Source of the DNA: an uncultured Bacteroidales bacterium
GTDB taxonomy: Bacteria; Bacteroidota; Bacteroidia; Bacteroidales; UBA932
Length of the DNA stretch: 30,514 nt
Assembly: GCA_934693135.1 (NCBI GenBank)
Contig: CAKUVA010000025.1
Span: 1-30,514 of the forward strand
Reading direction: 5' to 3'
Shown: positions 17,204-24,904 of the stretch, one piece after another
How the letters are laid out: each line of letters begins with the position of its first letter
How positions within the stretch are numbered: position 1 is the stretch's first letter
Notes under the pieces: generated by a model
Told to the model about the DNA's origin: nothing
What the model saw: only the letters and a program-made list of their open reading frames with translations
Databases searched by the model: none
Translations under genes and position numbers: made by a program

Positions 17204-17211
17204 ACTGAACA

Positions 17212-17793
17212 ATGACAAAATTACAGCTTATAACAAAAGGCCTTGTCAAGGATAACCCTACATTCGTGCTTATCCTTGGTATGTGCCCTACATTGGCAAC
17301 TACATCTTCTGCCATCAACGGCCTCAGCATGGGGCTTGCTACCCTGTTCGTGCTGATACTTTCCAACATGGCCATCTCGGCCATCGCCCCGGCAGTGCCT
17401 GACAAGGTGCATATCCCTGTGTATATCGTGGTCATAGCTACATTCGTGACTGTGCTCCAGTTCCTTATGCAGGCATTTGTCCCAGGCATATATGCCACAC
17501 TCGGCCTGTTCATACCTCTTATCGTAGTGAACTGTATCGTGCTCGGCCGTGCAGAGGCGTTTGCCAATAAGAACGGCGTCATAGACTCTGCGCTTGACGG
17601 ACTTGGAGTCGGACTCGGGTTCACAGCATCATTGACAGTCATCGGTCTTGTACGCGAGATTCTTGGAAGCGGCTCCGCTTTCGGGTTCAAGTTCATCCCT
17701 GGTGACGGTATTCTTGCCTTCGTGATGGCTCCTGGTGCGTTCCTCGTACTCGGATACCTTATGGTTCTGTTCAACAAGTTCCTCAAGAAATAA
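17212..17793 (+). CDS. rnfE: Electron transport complex subunit RnfE
   Basis: A 193-aa integral membrane subunit of Rnf with about six helices, homologous to NqrD. Hallmarks are NPTFVLILGMCPTLATT near the N-terminus and FIPLIVVNCIVLGRAEAFA in the middle, with the conserved cysteines that in the Rnf/Nqr families bind the intramembrane Fe-S centre between RnfA and RnfE. Normal length. It is 15 nt before rnfA. Confidence 0.96.
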   Translation: MTKLQLITKGLVKDNPTFVLILGMCPTLATTSSAINGLSMGLATLFVLILSNMAISAIAPAVPDKVHIPVYIVVIATFVTVLQFLMQAFVPGIYATLGLFIPLIVVNCIVLGRAEAFANKNGVIDSALDGLGVGLGFTASLTVIGLVREILGSGSAFGFKFIPGDGILAFVMAPGAFLVLGYLMVLFNKFLKK

Positions 17794-17808
17794 TAAAGGG
17801 TTAGGGTT

Positions 17809-18408
17809 ATGGAAATTTTACTTATCATCATATCAGCGGTATTCGTAAACAATGTCGTTCTGGCGCAGTTCCTCGGAATCTGCCCTTTTCTGGGTGTTTC
17901 CAATAAGCTTTCCACGGCTACCGGAATGTCCGCTGCAGTATGTTTCGTCATCACTCTGGCGACATTGGTCACCTACCTGCTGAATAACTTCGTCCTGGTT
18001 CCTCTACAGCTTGAGTTCCTGCAGACCATTTCTTTCATCCTGGTCATTGCCGCTCTTGTGCAGATGGTGGAAATCGTTCTGAAGAAGGTCAGCCCTTCTC
18101 TTTATCAGGCTCTCGGTATATTCCTTCCACTCATCACCACCAACTGTACTGTGCTTGGTGTTGCTATCACTGTGGTTACGAAGGAGTTTACTTTCGGTCA
18201 GGCTGCGCATATGCTTAACCTCGGTGAGGCTCTGCTTTATGCTTTCGCTACATCCGTCGGCTACGGGCTGGCAATGGTGCTTTTTGCTGGTATGCGTGAG
18301 CAACTTGCGCTGAGCAATGTGCCTAAGGCGTTCCGTGGCATTCCTATCGCGCTCATTACAGTCAGTGTGTTGGCAATGGCGTTCATGGGCTTTTCAGGAA
18401 TGGTTTAA
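17809..18408 (+). CDS. rnfA: Electron transport complex subunit RnfA
   Basis: A 199-aa, roughly six-helix membrane subunit and inverted-topology partner of RnfE (NqrE homologue). Hallmarks are NNVVLAQFLGICPFLGVSN near the N-terminus and LGIFLPLITTNCTVLGVA in the middle, each with the conserved Cys of the intramembrane Fe-S site. It is the last rnf gene. No intrinsic terminator follows directly; a separate promoter for the next gene begins 6 nt after its stop, so some read-through is likely. Confidence 0.96.
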   Translation: MEILLIIISAVFVNNVVLAQFLGICPFLGVSNKLSTATGMSAAVCFVITLATLVTYLLNNFVLVPLQLEFLQTISFILVIAALVQMVEIVLKKVSPSLYQALGIFLPLITTNCTVLGVAITVVTKEFTFGQAAHMLNLGEALLYAFATSVGYGLAMVLFAGMREQLALSNVPKAFRGIPIALITVSVLAMAFMGFSGMV

Positions 18409-18413
18409 TTTAT

Positions 18414-18421
18414 TATATTTG
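18414..18421 (+). promoter_or_regulatory. -7 box for the small exported protein
   Basis: TATATTTG (then CA) matches the Bacteroidetes -7 consensus. The predicted leader to ATG 18451 is about 25 nt. The -33 element is not clear. Confidence 0.65.
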
Positions 18422-18450
18422 CAATAATGTGTGTTAAAATTTATTGAAAA

Positions 18451-18921
18451 ATGAGAAAGACAATCATTATTATTGCAGCCATTTTTGGCTTTGCATGTGT
18501 TGCTTCCGCTCAGCCTAAAGCTGTCGGTGGAAGACTTGGTTATGGACTTGAAGCCAGCTACCAACACTATCTTGGAAGCCCTAATTTCCTTGAGGTTAAT
18601 GCCGGTATATGGGGGATTGAGAATGTTGGTTTTCGAGCTACCGGTACGTATAACTTTACATTTGCTCAGCCTAACTGGACACCGAGAGGACAATGGGCAT
18701 GGTATGCAGGACCTGGCGTTACACTTGGTACATCATGTGATGCTGACAATAATTTCTTCTTCGGCATACTTGGTCAGGTTGGACTTGAATATACATTCTG
18801 GTTCCCTCTTCAGCTTTCTGCCGATCTTCGCCCAGCATTCGGAATTTGTGACGGAGGGTTCTATACAAATGGATTAGCATATGGCTTCATTCCTACTATA
18901 AGTGTTAGATATAGCTTCTAA
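18451..18921 (+). CDS. Small exported beta-rich protein, probable outer-membrane barrel
   Basis: A 156-aa protein with a clear Sec signal peptide (hydrophobic 5-17, cleavage likely after ASA at residue 20, before Gln21). The mature chain alternates aromatic and small residues (GLEASYQHYL, WAWYAGPGVTLG, FFFGILGQVGLEYTFWFP) and ends in an aromatic-terminated strand, ISVRYSF, as beta-barrel outer-membrane proteins do. Small proteins of this type are common and mostly unnamed in Bacteroidales. It is flanked by its own promoter and a terminator, so it is a single-gene unit. Specific function unknown. Confidence 0.75.
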   Translation: MRKTIIIIAAIFGFACVASAQPKAVGGRLGYGLEASYQHYLGSPNFLEVNAGIWGIENVGFRATGTYNFTFAQPNWTPRGQWAWYAGPGVTLGTSCDADNNFFFGILGQVGLEYTFWFPLQLSADLRPAFGICDGGFYTNGLAYGFIPTISVRYSF

Positions 18922-18944
18922 TCATTGAATGATATATATGAATT

Positions 18945-18982
18945 TCCTGTACCTCAAACATGATGAGGTGCAGGATTTTTTT
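18945..18982 (+). terminator. Intrinsic terminator after the small exported protein
   Basis: An 11-bp stem (TCCTGTACCTC at 18945-18955 with GAGGTGCAGGA at 18965-18975, one G-T wobble) with a 9-nt loop is followed by seven Ts at 18976-18982. Confidence 0.9.
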
Positions 18983-18983
18983 G

Positions 18984-18991
18984 TAATTTTG
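18984..18991 (+). promoter_or_regulatory. -7 box of the metal-efflux operon
   Basis: TAATTTTG fits TAnnTTTG and starts 2 nt after the terminator T tract. The leader to ATG 19006 would be only about 10 nt. No clear -33 TTG at standard spacing and no recognised operator. Confidence 0.5.
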
Positions 18992-19005
18992 TGCATTCTG
19001 AAAAA

Positions 19006-19365
19006 ATGAGAATTGTTAGTCGTATAAGAGAAATGATTGCGGCATCTTTAATGATGCTGTTTATCATGTATTATGTGAATGCTACCATGTTTTGGCACAG
19101 TCATATAATAAACGGCGTGACAATTGTTCATTCTCATATTCATGGGTCAGGACATTCATCTACTCCTGATGGTGGGCATACTGATAGGGAAGTTACGTTA
19201 ATTTCTGTTTGTTCTGTCATTCAGATGCTGAATGACTGTCAACATTATGAACGTATTTGTTCAGCCATAGTTCTGATTGCTGTTTTCCTAATTAGTCCAA
19301 CTCATCATGTCTGCTGTCCGACTAATATCAGCAGATTCCTCAGAGCACCTCCATGTTGTCTGTAA
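19006..19365 (+). CDS. His/Cys-rich small membrane protein leading the efflux operon
   Basis: A 119-aa protein with a hydrophobic N-terminal helix (about 10-27), then a dense His segment FWHSHIINGVTIVHSHIHGSGH with further His residues to about 60, a second hydrophobic stretch (about 84-99), and a tail with HHVCCP and PPCCL. The His and Cys clusters suggest binding of soft or intermediate metal ions on the periplasmic side. Similar His-rich small proteins head metal-RND operons in Bacteroidales and lack an assigned function. ATG at 19006 is preferred over the in-frame GTG at 18991, which overlaps the promoter box. It is 44 nt before the adaptor gene. A role as metal chaperone, buffer or sensor is inference. 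Confidence 0.7.
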   Translation: MRIVSRIREMIAASLMMLFIMYYVNATMFWHSHIINGVTIVHSHIHGSGHSSTPDGGHTDREVTLISVCSVIQMLNDCQHYERICSAIVLIAVFLISPTHHVCCPTNISRFLRAPPCCL

Positions 19366-19409
19366 GAAGCTAGTTGAATTTCAATCATTATTATACAATT
19401 ACAGACAAT

Positions 19410-20513
19410 ATGAAGAATATTAAGTTATTAGATATTGTTCTGCTATGCTTGTCCATTTCTGCTTGCAATCATAAAAAAGCTGAGGTACAAGAAGCGGAAC
19501 TTAAAGTTTGTGGAGATACGGTGTCTATCTCCTCTATGTCACCTATCAATCGTAAAATCAGTATTGATACGGTATCATTGACATCATATAGCTCCTCTTT
19601 TACAACAGTAGGAACAGTGAGGGCTGAAGCTGGGAAACTTGCAGAAGCAGGAGTACCTTTCGATGGTAGAACTACGGAAGTTTATGCTCGTTTAGGACAA
19701 CATGTGCATGCTGGACAGCCATTATTTTGCTTTATTTCCTCTGAAGCTTCAGATTTGGCTAAGTCGTATTTTCAAGCAGTGTCTAGTGAAGAATTGGCTA
19801 GAAAAGAATTTGCCAGAAAGAAGGCTTTGAACGAAAAAGGAATTGCGTCCGAAAGGGATTTGGAGGAGGCTTCCAGTGCTGCTGAGTTTGCTTATAGGGA
19901 ACTGAAACATAGTGAGAGTGCCATAAGGATGCTAGGTTTGGAACCGTCTGCTCTTGGCTCAGGTAATTCTCTAAATGTCAACTCTCCAATATCTGGAGAA
20001 GTCGTTTCATGTGAAGTGGTTCCAGGTCAATATGTTAAAAGTGATTCGGAACCTTTGGTCGTTATAGCTAACTTGGATGAGGTTTGGGTCGTAGCACAAG
20101 TTAAAGAACCATATATCAGTTCCATTCATGAAAGTGATCAAGTGATGGTTACGCTTGATTCCGATGGAACAGTGGTTCCCGGAAAAATTTGTTATATCGG
20201 CAAGATGTTGGATGAGCAGACACGTTCAACAGAAGTGATAATCACTTGTGCCAATGCTGATAGACATCTCCTTCCAGGTATGTTTACAAGTGTAAGGTTC
20301 TCCAGTGTTTCATCCAAGGTTATTCTTGCACCTTCATCTGCTATATTGCAAGGCGATGATAGTCCATATGTCTTTGTGAAAATAGACTCCCGTAAATTTG
20401 TTAGAAGAAAGGTCTCAGTAAAGTCGGCCGAAGGCAAACAAGTTATTATTACTGACGGAGTTTTACCTGGAGAATCTATTGTGTCAGAAGGAGGAATATA
20501 TATAGCTGGCTGA
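19410..20513 (+). CDS. Efflux RND periplasmic adaptor lipoprotein (CusB/CzcB-like)
   Basis: Membrane-fusion protein that links an inner-membrane RND pump to an outer-membrane channel. It has a lipoprotein signal with lipobox SISAC (lipidated Cys19), then the barrel-sandwich/lipoyl half-motif GRTTEVYARLGQHVHAGQPLF, an alpha-hairpin with ARKEFARKKALNEKGIASERDLEEA, a second lipoyl half NSPISGEVVSCEVVPGQYVK, and a beta-barrel/membrane-proximal region to the end. Length from ATG 19410 is 367 aa; the upstream in-frame TTG at 19374 is rejected because it would place 12 polar residues before the signal peptide. The N-terminal metal-binding domain of E. coli CusB is not evident. The RND gene follows after 4 nt. 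Confidence 0.9.
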   Translation: MKNIKLLDIVLLCLSISACNHKKAEVQEAELKVCGDTVSISSMSPINRKISIDTVSLTSYSSSFTTVGTVRAEAGKLAEAGVPFDGRTTEVYARLGQHVHAGQPLFCFISSEASDLAKSYFQAVSSEELARKEFARKKALNEKGIASERDLEEASSAAEFAYRELKHSESAIRMLGLEPSALGSGNSLNVNSPISGEVVSCEVVPGQYVKSDSEPLVVIANLDEVWVVAQVKEPYISSIHESDQVMVTLDSDGTVVPGKICYIGKMLDEQTRSTEVIITCANADRHLLPGMFTSVRFSSVSSKVILAPSSAILQGDDSPYVFVKIDSRKFVRRKVSVKSAEGKQVIITDGVLPGESIVSEGGIYIAG

Positions 20514-20517
20514 TTTT

Positions 20518-23500
20518 ATGGAGAAGATTATTAAACTGATAATACGTCGTCGCTGGCTCGTGGCGATGATATTTGCGTTAGTTTCTGTTGCCGGAATATA
20601 TGCTTGGAATCAATTGGCCTTGGATGCTTATCCAGATATTGCTGATACGACTGTTCAAGTGGTTACGCAGGTTCCTGGATTGGCTGCAGAAGAGATAGAA
20701 CAGCAGATAACAATTCCTCTTGAAAGAGCCTTGAATGGTATTCCGTCACTATCAATGATGAGAAGTAAGAATACATTTGGCCTTTCTACGGTTATCCTTG
20801 TTTTTGAAGATGGTACGGATGATTATTGGGCAAGACAGCGAGTTACTGAGCGTATAGGAGATGTAGAGTTGCCTTATGGGGCGGTACCAGATCTTAATCC
20901 ACTTACGTCACCTACAGGTGAAATATACAGATATGTCCTTGAAAGTAATAATCATGATCTTCGGGAGCTGACTGATCTTAATAAATGGGTGGTAATTCCT
21001 CGTCTTCGTCAAATCCAAGGTGTTGCGGATGTCAGTAACTATGGCGGAATAACTACGCAATATCAAATTGAGATAGATCCTGACAAACTTTCCATGTATG
21101 GAGTGTCACTTTCTGATATAGAACAGGCTATAGAGAATAATAATACTAATGCTGGTGGCAGTATGCTCACCCGTGGTGATTTGGGGTATGTGGTCAGAGG
21201 TGTCGGTCTTGTCCGTGATTTGGATGAAATGGGAAATATTGTGGTCAAGACAGTTGCTGGAACACCTATATATATAAAGGATCTGGGCACTCTTAAGTAT
21301 GGTAATCTTGAGAGAAAGGGTATACTTGGTTATACCGATGATGATATTAACATGTCTGATGGTGTTGAAGGAATAGTCCAGATGCTTCGATTCCAAAATC
21401 CGTCTGAGGTCCTCGGAAAGGTACATGATGCTGTGGATGAACTAAATTCAGATGTGTTGCCTGATGGGGTAAGGATGCATACCATGATGGATCGTACAAA
21501 TCTTGTGAACGCTACGCTTCATACTGTAGCTCACACATTGATTTTCGGAATGATATTGGTGATTGCCATTCTTATTATCTTCCTTGGAAATCCGCGTAGT
21601 GCATTAGTCGTTGCTTTGGCGATTCCATTTTCCCTGATGGTTGCGTTTATACTGATGTGGCTTACAGATATTCCTGCTAATCTATTGTCTATTGGAGCGA
21701 TTGATTTTGGTATTTTGGTCGATGCTTCCATTGTTATGGCAGAGACCGTGCTTAAGGAACGAGAGAAGGAACCATTCAAAAAGTTGGATCCTATATCTAC
21801 AGTTAGGAAAATCGCTGATGTTGCTCGTCCAATATTCTTCTCAACGTTGATAATAATAATAGCGTATATGCCATTGTTTGCCTTTCAGAGAATTGAACGA
21901 AAGTTGTTTACTCCTATGGCTTATACGGTAGGATATGCTCTTGTCGGAGCTTTATTATGTGCTCTGATTCTTATTCCTGGAATGTCCTATGCTATCTACA
22001 GAAAGCCTCAGAAGGTATATAGAAATAATACTATTGAGCACCTTTCGGATTGGTACAAGAAAAGCACAAGGAGAATGTTGGAGCATCCTAAGAGAATATT
22101 TCTTCCATCGGGTGTAATTCTTGGGTGTGTTGTGGCTTTGTCTGTTATGGTTGGAAAAGATTTTCTGCCGGAACTTGATGAAGGTGGAATATGGATACAG
22201 GTTCAAGCTCCGTATGGTATATCATTGGAGCGTTCTGCCGGATTTGCCGATACATTACGGACACGGCTTAAGAAATTTGAAGAGGTGACGTATGTTATGA
22301 CTCAGGTCGGACGTGATGATGAGGGGGCTGAAGCATTCACTCCATCACACATTGAGTGTTGTATCGGTCTTAAACCATATTCTGAATGGAAGCATGGAAG
22401 AACAAAAGAAGACCTGATAGCGGATATGGATAAGATGATAAAGTCGATGCCAGGTTATCAAGCTGGATTCTCGCAGCCGATTATAGATATGGTCATGGAT
22501 CAGATAGCAGGTTCTCATAGTGACCTTGCAGTTAAGGTCTATGGGGAAAATCAGGTTGAAACCAGACGTATTGCTGAAAATGTGGAACGTGTTATTTCAA
22601 ACATAGATGGTGCTAGTGATGTCATCATTGATCAAGAACCTCCGTTGCCTCAATTACAGATTAAAGTAGATAGGGAAAAAGTTGCCCGTTATGGACTTAA
22701 TATGGCAGACGTATCGGATCTTATAGAGGTTGCTGTTGGTGGAAAGGCTGTATCTCAGGTTTATACCGATGGAAAGGTTTATGATGTGACTTGTCGTTAC
22801 AAAGAAAGTAGTAGAGATACACCGGAAAAGATAGGTGCTCTGACATTGACTGGAATAGATGGTGTGAAAGTGCCGCTATCTGCGATTTCAGAAATTCAAA
22901 CAGCTTTGGGTGCCAGTACATTGACACGGGAGATGAATCGAAGGCATTTGACTATCAGAGTTAATCTTCGTGGACGCGATCTCTCATCCTTCTTGGAGGA
23001 AGCTGAGAAAAAAATCGCTTCTGAGGTGGAATTTGATCACTCTCTTTACCATATACAATGGGATGGACAGTTTGAAAACCAGAAAAGAGCATATAAGCGG
23101 TTGGCTTTGGTCATACCATTTGTCCTTGCAATAATGTTCCTGTTGATGTTTGGAGCATTCGGAAGGTTTCGTCAGGCGGGATTGATGATTTCTGTCTTGC
23201 CTTTAGCACTTTTTGGGGGTATGGCTGCCCTTAATATTCGGGGTATGTCATTCAATATCTCTTCTGCTGTAGGGTTCATTGCACTATTTGGCCTTACTAT
23301 CCAGAATGGAATCATAATGATTTCACACATGAATAATCTTAGGAAGGAAGGTGTCCCTCTTGCCGATGCTGTAGTGAATGGGGCGGCACACAGATTAAGA
23401 CCGATACTTATGACTGCGTCAGTTGCTATTCTTGGCCTTTTGCCAGCCTCTCTTGCAACAGGTATCGGCTCTGATGTACAACGTCCTCTCGCTACTGTGA

Positions 23501-23622
23501 TTGTATACGGATTGCTTTGTTCTACACTTATTACTTTATATGTAGTACCTTCATTGTATTATATGATAGAGTTAAGGGCTGCTAATGCTGAGAAAAATAC
23601 GAAAAACGATGATGAATTGTAA
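20518..23622 (+). CDS. Heavy-metal efflux RND pump (CzcA/CusA family)
   Basis: Proton-driven inner-membrane transporter of the HME-RND family, 1034 aa against the usual 1030-1060. N-terminal RRWLVAM and LDAYPDIADTTVQVVTQVPGLAAEEIE are diagnostic of CzcA/CusA. The fourth-helix proton-relay motif is AIDFGILVDASIVMAE with Asp396, Asp402 and Glu409 all kept, as in CzcA. The C-terminal half repeats the fold (NQKRAYKRLALVIPFVLAIMFLLMFGAF). Substrate (Zn/Co/Ni/Cd versus Cu/Ag) cannot be settled; the periplasmic porter region contains an unusual adjacent Cys pair, Cys614-Cys615, in SHIECCIGL. It follows the adaptor by 4 nt and overlaps the TolC-like start region. Confidence 0.93.
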   Translation: MEKIIKLIIRRRWLVAMIFALVSVAGIYAWNQLALDAYPDIADTTVQVVTQVPGLAAEEIEQQITIPLERALNGIPSLSMMRSKNTFGLSTVILVFEDGTDDYWARQRVTERIGDVELPYGAVPDLNPLTSPTGEIYRYVLESNNHDLRELTDLNKWVVIPRLRQIQGVADVSNYGGITTQYQIEIDPDKLSMYGVSLSDIEQAIENNNTNAGGSMLTRGDLGYVVRGVGLVRDLDEMGNIVVKTVAGTPIYIKDLGTLKYGNLERKGILGYTDDDINMSDGVEGIVQMLRFQNPSEVLGKVHDAVDELNSDVLPDGVRMHTMMDRTNLVNATLHTVAHTLIFGMILVIAILIIFLGNPRSALVVALAIPFSLMVAFILMWLTDIPANLLSIGAIDFGILVDASIVMAETVLKEREKEPFKKLDPISTVRKIADVARPIFFSTLIIIIAYMPLFAFQRIERKLFTPMAYTVGYALVGALLCALILIPGMSYAIYRKPQKVYRNNTIEHLSDWYKKSTRRMLEHPKRIFLPSGVILGCVVALSVMVGKDFLPELDEGGIWIQVQAPYGISLERSAGFADTLRTRLKKFEEVTYVMTQVGRDDEGAEAFTPSHIECCIGLKPYSEWKHGRTKEDLIADMDKMIKSMPGYQAGFSQPIIDMVMDQIAGSHSDLAVKVYGENQVETRRIAENVERVISNIDGASDVIIDQEPPLPQLQIKVDREKVARYGLNMADVSDLIEVAVGGKAVSQVYTDGKVYDVTCRYKESSRDTPEKIGALTLTGIDGVKVPLSAISEIQTALGASTLTREMNRRHLTIRVNLRGRDLSSFLEEAEKKIASEVEFDHSLYHIQWDGQFENQKRAYKRLALVIPFVLAIMFLLMFGAFGRFRQAGLMISVLPLALFGGMAALNIRGMSFNISSAVGFIALFGLTIQNGIIMISHMNNLRKEGVPLADAVVNGAAHRLRPILMTASVAILGLLPASLATGIGSDVQRPLATVIVYGLLCSTLITLYVVPSLYYMIELRAANAEKNTKNDDEL

Positions 23623-24856
23623 AAATATAGAAATCATGATAATGTCGTTTCTGTTATTTGCAGTAACGACACAGGCTCAAGAAGTAGAATATGGCTATTT
23701 CATGAGACAAGTTGCAGAAAAAAATGCCGGATATTTGGCGGAAAAGTATAATGTGGAGGTTGCTGTCGCAAATGCACAGGCGGCTAAGGTATTTAATGAT
23801 CCAGAGCTTTCATTTACTTATTCCAATAATCAAGACTGGAATCTTCAGATGGGGCAAGGTTTTGAGACTGGAATAAGTTATACGATGTCTCTTGGAAACG
23901 TTAGGGGTGCACGGATGAAAGTTTCAAATAAGGAACTTCAAATTGCTGAGGCTACGGCAGCAGATTATTTGCTGAATTTAAAGGCTGAGGCTGCCGCTGC
24001 TTATGCTGAGGCATGGTGTGCTGCTGCCAAAGAAAAAATAATGTATGATGCTTATGTAAATATGTGTAAAATTGCGTACGGTGATAGTACGCGACTTTCT
24101 ATCGGAGATGTAAATGCTACAGATGCCATGCAGTCAGCGATGGAAGCGAAACGTATGAAAAATGAGTGGCTGTCATCTGTATCAGACAGTAAAAATGCAT
24201 ATACGAGACTATCATTATTTGCTGGAGGTTTACCTGTAGAAAAAGTACAGGATGAGCTCCCTTTCCCATTTTCTGATGCAGATAAGACGCTTTCTGAGTT
24301 GCAGTCCTTGGCTATTGAAAACAGGTGTGATTTGCGTGTGGCTATCATTTCAAAGCAACTTTCTGAAGCTAATCTTAAACTCGTTCAAGCTTCGCGTTCA
24401 ATGGAAATAAGTCTTAATGCCGGGTATTCTTATAATACAAAGGTTAGGAATGAGATAGCTCCTGCTCCGAAATATCACGGATTTTCAGTTGGTGTGTCTA
24501 TTCCATTGAAATTTTCGTCAACAAATAAAGGCGAAGTAGCTGCTGCAAAGGCTGCTATCCTTCAGAATGAAAAAAATCAAGAGGCGGCAATGTCTCAGAT
24601 TAGTACTGAAGTGGCTATGGCATTTGAATCATATAAAACATCCGAGGTTATTTTAGATACCTATAATTCATCTGTTATAGGTGATGCTGAAACTATTCTT
24701 GAACATAGGACATTTGGATATAAGTCGGGAGAGTCCAGACTTATTGATCTTCTGGAAGCACAACGCGCGTATGATGACGTTATGATTTCGTATGTTGAGG
24801 CTAAACGTGATGTGTTTATCTCTTGTGCAGAGCTTTGCAGAACTGTTGGTTTATGA
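23609..24856 (+). CDS. TolC-family outer-membrane efflux protein (CusC/CzcC-like)
   Basis: Outer-membrane channel completing the tripartite efflux pump. A signal peptide ends near VTTQAQ. The mature chain is two repeats of long amphipathic helices with heptad patterns, e.g. LNLKAEAAAAYAEAWCAAAKEK and the C-terminal SGESRLIDLLEAQRAYDDVMISYVEAKRD, typical of CzcC/CusC. Length 416 aa from ATG 23609. The frame reaches further upstream to ATG 23585, but starts at 23609 or 23612 give a better signal peptide. All options overlap the end of the RND gene, implying translational coupling. No terminator is seen before the next promoter. Confidence 0.88.
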   Translation: MMNCKNIEIMIMSFLLFAVTTQAQEVEYGYFMRQVAEKNAGYLAEKYNVEVAVANAQAAKVFNDPELSFTYSNNQDWNLQMGQGFETGISYTMSLGNVRGARMKVSNKELQIAEATAADYLLNLKAEAAAAYAEAWCAAAKEKIMYDAYVNMCKIAYGDSTRLSIGDVNATDAMQSAMEAKRMKNEWLSSVSDSKNAYTRLSLFAGGLPVEKVQDELPFPFSDADKTLSELQSLAIENRCDLRVAIISKQLSEANLKLVQASRSMEISLNAGYSYNTKVRNEIAPAPKYHGFSVGVSIPLKFSSTNKGEVAAAKAAILQNEKNQEAAMSQISTEVAMAFESYKTSEVILDTYNSSVIGDAETILEHRTFGYKSGESRLIDLLEAQRAYDDVMISYVEAKRDVFISCAELCRTVGL

Positions 24857-24874
24857 GTGTTGCAAAAAAATATA

Positions 24875-24882
24875 TATATTTG
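24875..24882 (+). promoter_or_regulatory. -7 box for the lipoprotein / outer-membrane protein pair
   Basis: TATATTTG followed by CA, within an AT-only run, matches TAnnTTTG. The predicted leader to ATG 24905 is about 20 nt. A TTG at 24860 and one at 24846 are both off the standard -33 spacing. Confidence 0.6.
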
Positions 24883-24904
24883 CAAATAAAGTTTTTATAT
24901 AATT

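Noticed and set aside
16692..17972. A 426-codon open frame on the minus strand opposite rnfG, rnfE and rnfA
   Set aside because: Low-complexity Arg/Thr/Ser-rich translation mirroring membrane-protein codons of three firm rnf genes; a shadow frame.
18991..19005. GTG start five codons upstream for the His-rich protein
   Set aside because: It overlaps the predicted -7 box and adds polar residues before the membrane helix; ATG at 19006 is better.
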